Positions 45,326-53,974 of a DNA stretch of 64,000 bases are shown piece after piece; positions within the stretch are counted from its first letter, which is position 1; every line of letters begins with the position of its first letter. A program made the position numbers and the translations under genes. Below the pieces are notes generated by a model, which was not told the origin of the DNA, searched no databases, and was given only the letters and a program-made list of their open reading frames with translations. The stretch is from contig DASPTU010000082.1 of NCBI GenBank assembly GCA_035623255.1, forward strand, positions 44,421 through 108,420. The letters are read 5' to 3'. The stretch comes from JAFAGX01 sp035623255 (GTDB lineage: Bacteria > Acidobacteriota > Terriglobia > Terriglobales > Acidobacteriaceae).

Positions 45326-45444
45326 GCATTTCCTCAACAACTGCAGTGCAGGGTCCCAGCTGTGAACCTACGCGCACTTTAGTGATATCCTTCCCGCATT
45401 ATCCTCCGTCATTATTTCTGTCTACTTTGCGTCGGAGGTGATCT

Positions 45445-45870
45445 ATGGCGTTAAATCGCGCGCGTGTATTTCTGGGCGGTATTGTCGGCGGCATAGTCTG
45501 GTTTTTCTGGAGTTTCGTCTCTGGCCTTGTCATCATCGGCAACGCTCGCTACCTTGCCGCACAAAATGCCGGACTTTTCCTGAAGCAGCCGCGGTATCCC
45601 TTTTTTGTGGGTCAGTGGTTCATCATTTTGATTGTGATAAGCATCATTCTGGCCCATCTGTACGCATGGTCCCGCCAGACTCTGGGGCCCGGTCCCGGTA
45701 CTGCGTTGAAAATCGGATTCCTGGTGGGATTTGCTGCTAGCTTCCCCGGCAACTTCGCCCAGGCAGTTTGGTCTCCTGTGGATCGGATGTTCCCTCTCGG
45801 CTGGATGCTCGACATCTGGGTAGGGTGCATCCTCGCAACTCTGGTCGCCGGCTGGCTCTACAAGGAATGA
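45445..45870 (+). CDS. Four-helix membrane protein, unknown
   Basis: 141 residues, ATG preceded by the near-perfect ribosome site GGAGGTGAT. Four predicted membrane helices: ~8-32 ('FLGGIVGGIVWFFWSFVSG'), 53-71 ('QWFIILIVISIILAHLYAW'), 83-100 and 118-137 ('GWMLDIWVGCILATLVAGWL'). No motif beyond the helices is recognised. Similar small hydrophobic proteins are common and uncharacterised. The promoter region upstream contains TTTAGTGATATCC but no clear boxes. Confidence 0.75.
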   Translation: MALNRARVFLGGIVGGIVWFFWSFVSGLVIIGNARYLAAQNAGLFLKQPRYPFFVGQWFIILIVISIILAHLYAWSRQTLGPGPGTALKIGFLVGFAASFPGNFAQAVWSPVDRMFPLGWMLDIWVGCILATLVAGWLYKE

Positions 45871-45881
45871 TGGTCGTTTAG

Positions 45882-46047
45882 GAGGCGTGAGCGTAGCGGG
45901 AGGCTCCTCCCGAAATCCTGAGCGGAGCGAAGGATCCGGTGTCAGAAAACAGATGGCAGCCGGACCTGTAAGTTGAGGCGATTACGCGGCGTCTGAGCCG
46001 CGTGCCGAAATCCTGAGCGAGCGTAGCGAGTCGAAGGACCCCGACAA
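45882..46047. repeat. Tandem, imperfect repeat block next to rnpB
   Basis: A unit starting CGAAATCCTGAGCG occurs at 45911 and again at 46006, each followed by a GAAGGATCC/GAAGGACCCC segment and then by AGATGGCAGC-GGACCTG-TAAG, which is the 3' end of RNase P RNA (45951-45972 and 46053-46074). Between them is TTGAGGCG...GGCGTCTGAGCCGCG, also seen at 3233. The block therefore combines a local duplication with dispersed repeats. Confidence 0.7.
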
Positions 46048-46052
46048 GTGAA

Positions 46053-46648
46053 AGATGGCAGCTGGACCTGTAAGCCGAATTCTGTCCGTCTTGCGACGTG
46101 ACGGCCATTCCTCTGGGCCGCACATTACTGTGCGGCTCAAGCGACCTACCCGGAGGTTTGACGCGCCGAGCCAGCACGTGTCCCGCCGGGTCCGTAAGAA
46201 CAGGCGGGGACTTCCTCCCTATTTGGTCTTGCTCCGTGTGGGGTTTGCCATGCCCGCCGCATTGCTGCGGCAGCGGTGCGCTCTTACCGCACCTTTTCAC
46301 CCTTACCCCGCCGTTCTCGTCGGGCCTCGTCCGGTTGCTCATTTCAGACAACGATCCGAAATGTCGTCATTCCGAAGCCCCGCGTTTTTCACCAGCGGGG
46401 CGAGGAATCTCGCGCGGACCCCTCGAAACCCGGCCACTACCCTGCGCGTCGAAGCCTCACAAGAACGGCGGAGCGGTATGTTTTCTGTGGCACTTTCCGT
46501 CGAATGGGCTTGAACCCATCCTCCCGGACGTTATCCGGCACACTGCTCTATGGAGTTCGGACTTTCCTCCCCGCCGATTCCGCAAGTCCTCAAAAGCCTC
46601 AATCAGGGCCTGCCGAATCGGCGGGGCGGCCGTCCGGTCCAGCTGCCA
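46053..46648 (-). ncRNA. rnpB: RNase P RNA (type A) with enlarged P12 arm
   Basis: On the minus strand the RNA starts with GGCAGCTGGACC and ends with GGTCCAGCTGCC, a perfect 12-bp P1 helix. Conserved elements appear in order: GAGGAAAGTCCGAACTCC (about 46569-46552), 'ACAGAAAACATACCGC', 'GGTAAGAGCGCACC', 'GCAAGACCAAATAGGG', 'AGAGGAATGGCCGTC' and 'ACAGAATTCGGCTTACAGG'. It is the catalytic RNA that trims tRNA 5' ends. At ~596 nt it is longer than common type A RNAs (~350-400 nt), because the P12 arm, closed by CCGCCGTTCT/AGAACGGCGG, carries ~190 nt including a palindromic repeat. Ends are estimated from P1. Confidence 0.95.
46366..46420. repeat. Palindromic repeat inside the rnpB P12 arm
   Basis: Plus-strand GTCATTCCGA, inverted repeat GCCCCGC (46377-46383) / GCGGGGC (46395-46401), then GAGGAATCTCG. 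Same outer pattern as in rsmH. Next to it, CATTTC (46340-46345) / GAAATG (46358-46363) forms a second small hairpin. Confidence 0.8.
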
Positions 46649-46902
46649 ACACATTCATTATAGTCGATGCCTCAATCAGCTCACGGTGATCGCGGAGTGC
46701 GCTTCAATAGCGGAACAGATCGGTGGGCACCATAAAGATAAACCGCTCCGGTGCAATAAGAGGCCTATTATTCCTAAACAGCAAAGAGTCAGGAACGGAA
46801 CAGCCATGGTAGCGACTCCGCAAATTTGTGAACCACTCACAAAACTGATCGCATTCTGGCTGAAGACCTTCTGGACTTCACTCGCAGGACGGGAAAACTA
46901 GC

Positions 46903-47817
46903 ATGATTCGAAAACTTGCGCTGCAAATATTGGCCCCCGTGTTACTCGCTTTCATCACCGTGAATGCTTATCTCGCGGTCAAACATTTAAGGCAGGTTCA
47001 CACGATCGCGGCCCTGACGTTGCAAAGCTCGATGTTCCAGGCCGATATCTCGCATGTTCTGGCCGACCTCAGCGACATGGAAACCGGTCAACGCGGCTAC
47101 CTGCTTACCGAAGATTCTTCTTACCTGCAGCCCTTCACCGCTGCGAAAGACAGGATTGCCGCGGATTTTGCGACGTTGCGTGCGACATTAGCGAGCCGCA
47201 GCGAGAACCAACGATCTCTGGAGTCGCAGCTCGAGTCTCTAGCTAACTCCAAACAGGCCGAGATGGAGCACACCATTGATTTGCGGCAGAAGGGTTATCG
47301 CCACCGTGCCTTCAAACTTGTCGCCTCGAATGAAGGCGAGCAGTACATGGACCAGGCCCGCCAGCTTCTGGCCTCCTTGTCTGCGGCCGAGAGCAATTAT
47401 TTTCTGAAATTTTATGGAGAGCGGGATGCGGCGCTGAAAGCAGCTTTGAAGCAAACTCTGGTCGTAAATTTATCTCTTCTCGCCTTCACCGGATTGCTAC
47501 TCTTGCTCGCACGCTATCACGGAAGGATTCTCGAGAAGGAAACTGCGCGAAGTAGAGAAGAGCTGGCGCAGCGTGATTCACAGCTTCAAAAATTGACTTC
47601 TGCGTTGTCGAACCAGGACCGGTTTAAAGCATCGGCCATCGAGAACAATGCTCGCCTCCTGCTGCAGAACTATGGCGGATTTCTGCCGCGACAAGGGCAC
47701 GCATACGCCGAGCAGATCAAGGAAGCATCCCTGCAGATGGAGCGTCTGCGTCAGGACTTGCTGAGCGGCTCTGGCAATGGCGATCATACGGAGTCAGAGT
47801 ATCAATCGGTAGCCTGA
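46903..47817 (+). CDS. CHASE3 sensor protein without kinase domain
   Basis: 304 residues, ATG 46903. Membrane helix at about 6-24, extracytoplasmic CHASE3 domain at ~35-180 ('LADLSDMETGQRGYLLTEDSSYLQPF', in part; 'LANSKQAEMEHTIDLRQKG'), second helix at ~187-205 ('LVVNLSLLAFTGLLLLL'). The cytoplasmic ~95 residues are a coiled coil plus a helical hairpin resembling a HisKA dimerisation domain, but the phospho-His region reads 'SAIENNARLLLQNYGG' with no His, and there is no ATPase domain. Either a sensor working through a partner or a degenerate kinase. Ribosome site weak. Confidence 0.85.
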   Translation: MIRKLALQILAPVLLAFITVNAYLAVKHLRQVHTIAALTLQSSMFQADISHVLADLSDMETGQRGYLLTEDSSYLQPFTAAKDRIAADFATLRATLASRSENQRSLESQLESLANSKQAEMEHTIDLRQKGYRHRAFKLVASNEGEQYMDQARQLLASLSAAESNYFLKFYGERDAALKAALKQTLVVNLSLLAFTGLLLLLARYHGRILEKETARSREELAQRDSQLQKLTSALSNQDRFKASAIENNARLLLQNYGGFLPRQGHAYAEQIKEASLQMERLRQDLLSGSGNGDHTESEYQSVA

Positions 47818-47851
47818 ATGCTCGCGCCTGGCACCCGCTCCTGGCTACTCG

Positions 47852-49945
47852 CTACTTGTTATCCGATTCGCCCTTTGCCAGCTTGACCTTGGCAGATTCG
47901 AGCTGTTTCTGAACTTTGGCCAGCGCTTCGTTGTCGACTTCCGGAGCAACCGTCTTGTTCCACTGCTCAATCGCAAGTTCCCAATGGGCTGCCGCTAATT
48001 TCAGCCTGCCGGTTTTCTGGTACAGATCGCCCAGATGCTCCTGCACAGTAGGATCAGCTCCCATGTGCTGGGAAGCCTTGGTGAGATTGTCTTCGGCCTG
48101 GTCATATTTGCCGAGCTTGAAATATGCCCATCCTAATGAATCCAGATATGCGCCGTTGGCCGGCTCGAGGTCTACCGCCTTCTTGATCATGATCAGCGCT
48201 TCATCGAGCTTTTGGCCGCGGTCGGCGAGCATATAGCCAAGATAGTTGAGCACGGCGGCGTTGTCTGGATCATTCGCCAGGATCTTGCGGAAAACTTGCT
48301 CAGCCTGATCGTACTTTTTCTGGCGTTCGTAGGTTGAGCCACGCAGAAATTCTACGTACTCCTTATCTTCGTCCTTGACCGAAAGCTGGCTGGCCTTATC
48401 GAGAGCCTCCTCAGATTCCGGCCAGCGCTTGAGGCGGCTGTACATCTGCGCCAACGTGATGTAGACCTCGCGGTCCTCGGGCTTCCCTGCGAGCAGCGAC
48501 TTGACTTGCTGTATGCCTTCATCGGGCTTGCCCATGTCCGCAAGCTGCGAAGCATAGACCATCTTCAGATCGCGGTCGTTGGGCAACTTTTGCACCGCTT
48601 CCTTGGCAACATCGGTGGCTGCCTGCCAGTCTTTGTTTTCGCGGTTTGTATCAATGATCTGCTGGTATCCGCGTTCGGCGTTGTCATCCCCGAGGCTCAA
48701 CATCTTGCGGAAGGTTTCTATTGCGAGCTGGCTGTTATTGTTTTCGCGATAGATCGTTCCCAACCGCTCAAGAAACAGCGCGCGATTGTTGGTTTCGTCC
48801 TTTGTGTATTTTCCGTCAGGCTTTTCAGTCTTCTTGAGCAGCTCCTGCAGGGTCTGCGCCGCATCGTCATACCGTCCCTGGGCCTGATAGATGACAGCCA
48901 TGTTGTAGGGTACTTCCATCGAGTCGGGAACTACCGCCTGCGCTGCTTTTAGATTATCGAGGGCGAGGTCGAATTTCCCCTGCTTGCGATAAATTTCCGC
49001 CATCCGCAAATGAGTTTGCGGGTCTTCCGGATTGGCATCGGCAATGATCTTGTACTGCTCAAGGGCCGCATCCGTTTGCCCGTCGTTCATCAGGTTCTGC
49101 GCCAGGCCCCGAATGGCGTCAAGATTGTCGCGATCCAGCGCAATCGCTTTGCGATACGCATCGATTGCCTTCTTGTAGTCTTTCTGCTGCTCATAGGTGT
49201 AACCGAGCACGGAGTAAAGCTTGGCAGAGCGCGAGGAATCAGGAACCTTGCTCAGGACTTCCGCAGCCCGCGCCGAGTCTCCCTCCGACGTATACAGAAA
49301 CGCCAACGCCGTAACCGCTTCCTCCGACTCGGGCTCCAACTTCAGCGCGGTTTTGAATTCACTCTCCGCTTTCTGCAAGTCGTTATTGCGGCCGTAAAGA
49401 CGTCCCAACAGGATGTAATCGTCGACACTATCGGGCTCGAGCTTGATGATTTCTTCATACTGCTCGATCGCCAGCTTAAGCACACTGTCCGATCCGCTCG
49501 TCCCGGGTGTATCGCCCAGGGAACGCAAATAGATCCTCCCAAGGAGCTTGTGGGCCTCAAGGTTGTTTGGATCCCGCTTAAGGATCTCCTGGGCCTCCAG
49601 AACCGCATCGCGAATCCGTCCAGTCTTGGCGTAGAGTTCCGCTAACCCGCCGGTCAGATACTCCGAGGTTGGGTCGGCTTCGATGGCGAGCCGATACTCG
49701 TCGATAGCTTTGCTGGCCAGGTCGCTCCGACCGTACATTGCGACTTGCTCCTCATACATGTGAGCCAGCGCGTAGTGGTAGTAAGCGGATGCGCGATCCA
49801 CTTTGCGGGCGGGAGTCGTAGCTTCGATTTTTTTGACCGATTCGCCACTCGATTGGGAAGCCGCCGATGCCGGCGACTGCTGTGCGCTCGCGCTTACCCC
49901 ACAAAGGAGCGCAAAGACAAAAAGAGGAAAATGTCTGCTTGTCAT
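47852..49945 (-). CDS. Secreted TPR-repeat protein
   Basis: 697 residues from ATG 49945 (GAAGGG ribosome site; signal peptide 'MTSRHFPLFVFALLCGVSASAQ'). The open frame continues 29 codons upstream without a ribosome site. After a Ser/Ala-rich linker come at least fifteen tetratricopeptide repeats to about residue 670, e.g. 'AIEQYEEIIKLEPDSVDDY', 'AIDAYRKAIALDRDNLDAI', 'LDEALIMIKKAVDLEPANGAY'. It is probably periplasmic and a scaffold for protein complexes, such as secretion or polysaccharide export; no partner gene is adjacent. Confidence 0.92.
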   Translation of the reverse strand: MTSRHFPLFVFALLCGVSASAQQSPASAASQSSGESVKKIEATTPARKVDRASAYYHYALAHMYEEQVAMYGRSDLASKAIDEYRLAIEADPTSEYLTGGLAELYAKTGRIRDAVLEAQEILKRDPNNLEAHKLLGRIYLRSLGDTPGTSGSDSVLKLAIEQYEEIIKLEPDSVDDYILLGRLYGRNNDLQKAESEFKTALKLEPESEEAVTALAFLYTSEGDSARAAEVLSKVPDSSRSAKLYSVLGYTYEQQKDYKKAIDAYRKAIALDRDNLDAIRGLAQNLMNDGQTDAALEQYKIIADANPEDPQTHLRMAEIYRKQGKFDLALDNLKAAQAVVPDSMEVPYNMAVIYQAQGRYDDAAQTLQELLKKTEKPDGKYTKDETNNRALFLERLGTIYRENNNSQLAIETFRKMLSLGDDNAERGYQQIIDTNRENKDWQAATDVAKEAVQKLPNDRDLKMVYASQLADMGKPDEGIQQVKSLLAGKPEDREVYITLAQMYSRLKRWPESEEALDKASQLSVKDEDKEYVEFLRGSTYERQKKYDQAEQVFRKILANDPDNAAVLNYLGYMLADRGQKLDEALIMIKKAVDLEPANGAYLDSLGWAYFKLGKYDQAEDNLTKASQHMGADPTVQEHLGDLYQKTGRLKLAAAHWELAIEQWNKTVAPEVDNEALAKVQKQLESAKVKLAKGESDNK

Positions 49946-50138
49946 CAAGACCCTTCGGAATCCCAAAGCCATAGGCGATTGGATGCTGAACCGCCGCGGG
50001 CGGGTGCTCCAGCTATTGTAAACCTTCGTCATCCAGGATTGGCGAAAAGCGGGTCTTCTTTCGCAACAGAAAAATGACCATAAGTACAGCGACTGTTAGC
50101 CGTTGCAGTTTTTACAGTAGGTGCTCGTGGTCGTTCCT

Positions 50139-51692
50139 TCAGTGCCGGAAATGCCGTATTCCGGTGAAGATCATAGCCAGTCCTAACCGGTCAGCCGCCG
50201 CAATCACTTCCTGATCCCGTACCGACCCGCCGGGCTGAATGATCGCGGTGGCTCCTACCTTCGCGATTTCTTCCACGCCATCAGGAAACGGGAAAAAAGC
50301 ATCGGATGCGGCAACGGTGCCCTTCAGAGGCAGCACGGCTTTCATTGCGCCAATCTTGCACGAATCTACACGGCTCATTTGGCCCGCTCCCACACCCACA
50401 GTTTGCCCGTCGCGGGCATATACGATGGCGTTCGACTTGACGTGCTTACAAACCTTCCACGCGAACAGCAGAGCGTTCCTCTCTGCCGGACTGGGTTGGC
50501 GCTTACTCACGACCTTCAAGTCAGCTTCGCTGAGAGGACGGGCATCAACGTCCTGTACCAGCATTCCCCCCGAAATGTTTTTCAGCACCCATTCTTGTGG
50601 GGCCTTCTGAATTTCAACCAGGCGTAGATTTTTTTTGCTCGCAAACTTGGTCTTCGCCGCGTCGTCAAACCCCGGCGCAGCAATCACCTCAAGAAAGAGT
50701 TTTGCCATTTCCTCTGCCGTGTCCTGATCGATGCTGCGATTCACTCCGATCACTCCGCCGAAAGCTGATACGGGATCGCATTCCAAGGCTCTTTTGTAGG
50801 CATCTGCCAAAGTCTTACCCGTTGCCGCTCCACACGGGTTCGTATGCTTGATAATCCCGCAGAAGGGTTCATCGAATTCCTGGGCCAGGTCCCAGCCTGC
50901 CTGCAAGTCGACGATATTGTTGTAAGAGAGCTCCTTGCCCTGAATCTGTTTTCCATTCGCTACTCCTTTGCCTGACCCATCGGAGTACATGGCAGCCTTT
51001 TGGTGAGGATTTTCACCATAGCGCAGGTCCGTCACCTTATTGAACATCAGGCGCAGCACTTGAGGAAAGCCGCATGTGGCAGCCTGTTTTAGCCCATCAG
51101 CGGAAATTTGCTCCAGGGTGGAAGCAATCGCGGAATCGTACGCCGCCGTGGTCGCAAACGCCTTTTGCGCCAGTTGCCATCTGGTCTTGCTGGACAATTC
51201 GCCGCCGCAACTCTCGAGTTCGGTTGCGATGCCGTCGTAATCGGCAGGTGAGGTCACCACCGCGACATCGTGAAAGTTCTTAGCAGCGGATCGGATCATC
51301 GACGGTCCGCCGATGTCGATGTTCTCGATCAACTCGTCAAGTTGGACCCCCGGCTTCGCCGCTGTCTTTTCAAACGCGTACAGATTGACAACAACCATGT
51401 CAATGGGCTCGATTCCGTGTTCGGCCACTGCGGCACGATGCGCAGCATTTTCGCGCCGATGCAGGATCCCTCCATGCACTTTCGGATGCAGGGTTTTCAC
51501 GCGCCCGTCGAGCATCTCCGGGAAGCCGGTCAATTCTGAGATATCTTTCACGCGAATGCCCGAGTCCCGCAGGAGTTTGGCGGTTCCGCCAGTTGAGACA
51601 AGTTCGATACCCAGCGCGGCCAGCCTTCCCGCAAACTCCACCAGGCCAGTCTTATCAGTGACGCTGAGAATAGCTCGCTGGATGTTCGACAT
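50139..51692 (-). CDS. purH: Bifunctional AICAR transformylase/IMP cyclohydrolase PurH
   Basis: 517 residues from ATG 51692 (GGAG 7 nt upstream; GTG 51725 is an alternative). N-terminal IMP cyclohydrolase/MGS domain ('ILSVTDKTGLVEFAGRLA', 'STGGTAKLLRDSGI', 'DGRVKTLHPKVHGG') and C-terminal AICAR transformylase domain with 'IIKHTNPCGAA', 'SAFGGVIGVNR', 'GAGQMSRVDSC' and 'FFPFPDGVE'. It performs the last two steps of purine synthesis. purM lies 7.4 kb away in the same window. Confidence 0.97.
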   Translation of the reverse strand: MSNIQRAILSVTDKTGLVEFAGRLAALGIELVSTGGTAKLLRDSGIRVKDISELTGFPEMLDGRVKTLHPKVHGGILHRRENAAHRAAVAEHGIEPIDMVVVNLYAFEKTAAKPGVQLDELIENIDIGGPSMIRSAAKNFHDVAVVTSPADYDGIATELESCGGELSSKTRWQLAQKAFATTAAYDSAIASTLEQISADGLKQAATCGFPQVLRLMFNKVTDLRYGENPHQKAAMYSDGSGKGVANGKQIQGKELSYNNIVDLQAGWDLAQEFDEPFCGIIKHTNPCGAATGKTLADAYKRALECDPVSAFGGVIGVNRSIDQDTAEEMAKLFLEVIAAPGFDDAAKTKFASKKNLRLVEIQKAPQEWVLKNISGGMLVQDVDARPLSEADLKVVSKRQPSPAERNALLFAWKVCKHVKSNAIVYARDGQTVGVGAGQMSRVDSCKIGAMKAVLPLKGTVAASDAFFPFPDGVEEIAKVGATAIIQPGGSVRDQEVIAAADRLGLAMIFTGIRHFRH

Positions 51693-51811
51693 TCCGGGCT
51701 CCGCGGTAGAATTTGCGCTTGACACAACGGGAAATTCTAACAGCCCTGATTGCGAACGATCACTCAGCCGAGGTTATGGCTTAAGTAGAAGAGCCCGAGG
51801 GGCGATCACGA

Positions 51812-52444
51812 CTAGACTTTTGGTTTGACTTTCAACCGGACCTGGCCATCCTGGGTGTCGACGCTATATTCCACTGCACCGCAACCGTATTGCTTGCGGA
51901 TTTGATCTGTCTTCTTTTGTACGAACGCCTGGAAGCTCTCGAAGTTTCCCGATTGCGCCTCTCCCGTCTTCGATTTGGCACTCGCCAGAGCGCGATAGAG
52001 CTCCTGCACCTTATCGCTCTCCGCACCAGGATTCGAGCATTGCACGGTGAGTGGCCCGGCTCCAGCATTGGCTGCCGCCGCCGCTGCTGCTGTTCCGTGC
52101 GACAGCCCATACGCCGGATGGTGCTGCGGCGCATGTTCCTCCGGTCGCACCCCTTGCACCGAAAGCAGAGCGTCTTGCGGACGCCGATAACCCTCTTCGC
52201 GGATCCGGCCCTTCTTGCGCCACAAGTCGGAGTAAATCGCATACCGCTGGGCTATTTCGTTGTACCGGAATCGTTGGGAGAAGTTCATACGGCCGCCGTC
52301 GCTGAACTTTCTGAGCAGGGAAAGCACTTTCCATTCAATGTCGGTCGGTGGCTTCTTTGTGGGGTTGCTGAAGTAGACTTCGTACTCGATCTTGAGCCGG
52401 CGCAGTTGCGACTCAAGCAGATTCAGTTCCTCATCAACTGTCAC
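51812..52444 (-). CDS. Unknown protein, possibly MXAN_5187-like C-terminal domain
   Basis: 210 residues. N-terminal helix ('ELNLLESQLRRLKIEYEVYFSNP', in part) and 'NFSQRFRYNEIAQRYAIYSDLWRKK' recall a family named after Myxococcus MXAN_5187. An Ala/His-rich linker at ~105-130 ('HGTAAAAAAANAGAG') leads to a C-terminal domain ('LYRALASAKSKTGE', 'FQAFVQKKTDQIRKQYGCGAVEYSV'). Similar domains occur at the ends of regulatory proteins in myxobacteria and acidobacteria; the role is unknown. The family call is from memory of the pattern only. Confidence 0.55.
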   Translation of the reverse strand: MTVDEELNLLESQLRRLKIEYEVYFSNPTKKPPTDIEWKVLSLLRKFSDGGRMNFSQRFRYNEIAQRYAIYSDLWRKKGRIREEGYRRPQDALLSVQGVRPEEHAPQHHPAYGLSHGTAAAAAAANAGAGPLTVQCSNPGAESDKVQELYRALASAKSKTGEAQSGNFESFQAFVQKKTDQIRKQYGCGAVEYSVDTQDGQVRLKVKPKV

Positions 52445-52702
52445 CCGAGTTCTCCCGATGAAAGTCTACGGGGCATAAGTCAAGGTGGCGAGGTTTCCAT
52501 CGGTCACCATGGGGATGGAACCAAAGTCACTGGCAGTAAGCACCCAGCAATCAGCAGTCCGCAATCAGGTACCTCGAAGGATGGCGGCATCTCAGCTGAA
52601 TAACACTGTGGGAACCTCGTCTGCCTGTACGCGTGAGAAATGCGCCAAAAATCGCGCCCAGGGATGCTGCAACGAAGGTCACAGCGGTCTGAATGCTGAG
52701 TG

Positions 52703-53053
52703 CTATCTTGCGGAATTCGCCGCCATTTTCTTGACCATGGCGAGGACCAGTTTGCGATCGCTGTCGTTGAGACTAACGGCGTAGCGGCGAATCTGGCTCA
52801 GGAACCGTACTTCGTCATCGGAGAGTTGCGGTAATCCCTTGGCGCCGTTGCTGTGACCGGACTCTGCGAAGAACTGGGACAACGGAAGTTCCATAGCGCC
52901 CGCAATCTTCGAGAGCGTATCGAGCGATGGAATCGTATGTCCGTTCTCCACTCGTGAAAGATAGCAGCGCAGTAAACCGGTACGCTTTTCGATGTCGCCC
53001 TGCGACATCCCCTTTTGCAGGCGGTAATTTCTAATGGTCTCGCCGATGTTCAT
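52703..53053 (-). CDS. XRE-family helix-turn-helix regulator
   Basis: 116 residues from ATG 53053 (a longer frame begins at 53116). One HTH_XRE domain at residues ~5-62: 'IRNYRLQKGMSQGDIEKRTG', 'RCYLSRVENGHTIPSLDTLSKIA'. The C-terminal ~50 residues are helical ('LSDDEVRFLSQIRRYAVSL', 'RKLVLAMVKKMA') and may mediate dimerisation. Target genes are unknown; the divergent and flanking intergenic regions show no obvious operator. Confidence 0.88.
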   Translation of the reverse strand: MNIGETIRNYRLQKGMSQGDIEKRTGLLRCYLSRVENGHTIPSLDTLSKIAGAMELPLSQFFAESGHSNGAKGLPQLSDDEVRFLSQIRRYAVSLNDSDRKLVLAMVKKMAANSAR

Positions 53054-53202
53054 CTGGAAGCGCCCAACTGGCCTCTGGGAATGCTGAATAGTAACCAGAG
53101 TAGTACGGTCTGGCAAGTGGAAATTCGTGCCATCGATAAGAACTACAGTGTCAGTGTGCTAGCACGAACGGGGGATGTTGCTTTCACAGATCCGCGCTCG
53201 CC

Positions 53203-53943
53203 TTACATCTTCAGAGTGTTGGCTAAAAAGTCGACCGTGCGTTTCCACGCATCAGCTGCATCTTCCGGACGATAACCAGTTTTATTGTTAGGATTTTCGA
53301 AAGCGTGACCGGCATCCGGATAGATGACGACTTCTACTCTCTTGCCCTTTTCTTTTAGCAGCGATTCAAACTTCTTTACGTCTTCCACCGGAATGCCACG
53401 ATCCTGCGCACCGAAGATACCGAAGATAGACGCTTGAATTTTGTCGACCGCGCTCGGATCGGTGGCGAGATGGCCGTAATTAATTACATCTGCTTTCAAG
53501 GCCGGCTCCTGGAGCGCCACATCGAGCGAATAACCTCCGCCCATGCACCAGCCAATCGCTCCGAGCCGATCTCTCTTCACGTTTGACTGTGACTTCAGAA
53601 ACTCGAACGCAGCATGCAAATCTCGCTTCGCCCGGTCCTCCGGTACTCCGCGCATTATTTCATGCGCCTCTTCCGGTGTGGTTGCAACCTTACCCCGGTA
53701 AAGATCGAGCGCAAGCGTCACATATCCCTGATCGGAAAGCTTCGCGGCCTGCTCTTTAACCCAATCGTTGAGGCCCCACCATTCGTGGATCACCAGAATT
53801 CCAGGGAATGGCCCTTTGCCGTCCGGCCTGTAGAGAATTCCCTGGACCGTCTCGTCTCCACTCTTATAGGAAACGTTTTGCGAACTGGCAGCAAACGCAC
53901 AACTGGTCAGAAGAAGCGTGGCGATTAGAAAGACCGTTTTCAT
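53203..53943 (-). CDS. Dienelactone hydrolase family protein, exported
   Basis: 246 residues, ATG 53943. The N-terminal signal contains a lipobox-like 'LLTSCA', so it may be a lipoprotein. Alpha/beta hydrolase fold: 'FPGILVIHEWWGLNDWVKEQA', nucleophile Cys in 'GAIGWCMGGGYSLD', Asp in 'GAQDRGIP', His in 'DAGHAFENP'. The Cys-Asp-His triad is typical of dienelactone hydrolases. The physiological substrate is not evident. Confidence 0.93.
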   Translation of the reverse strand: MKTVFLIATLLLTSCAFAASSQNVSYKSGDETVQGILYRPDGKGPFPGILVIHEWWGLNDWVKEQAAKLSDQGYVTLALDLYRGKVATTPEEAHEIMRGVPEDRAKRDLHAAFEFLKSQSNVKRDRLGAIGWCMGGGYSLDVALQEPALKADVINYGHLATDPSAVDKIQASIFGIFGAQDRGIPVEDVKKFESLLKEKGKRVEVVIYPDAGHAFENPNNKTGYRPEDAADAWKRTVDFLANTLKM

Positions 53944-53974
53944 TAGATACTCCTCAGCGCTCCGGTGAACTAGC

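Noticed and set aside
45951..45972. A second RNase P RNA gene
   Set aside because: Only the last ~22 nt of the RNA are present; the catalytic core is absent.
41429..46420. Possible CRISPR array from many short repeats
   Set aside because: Spacing is irregular, cores differ, and copies lie in unrelated places; no repeat-spacer ladder or cas genes.
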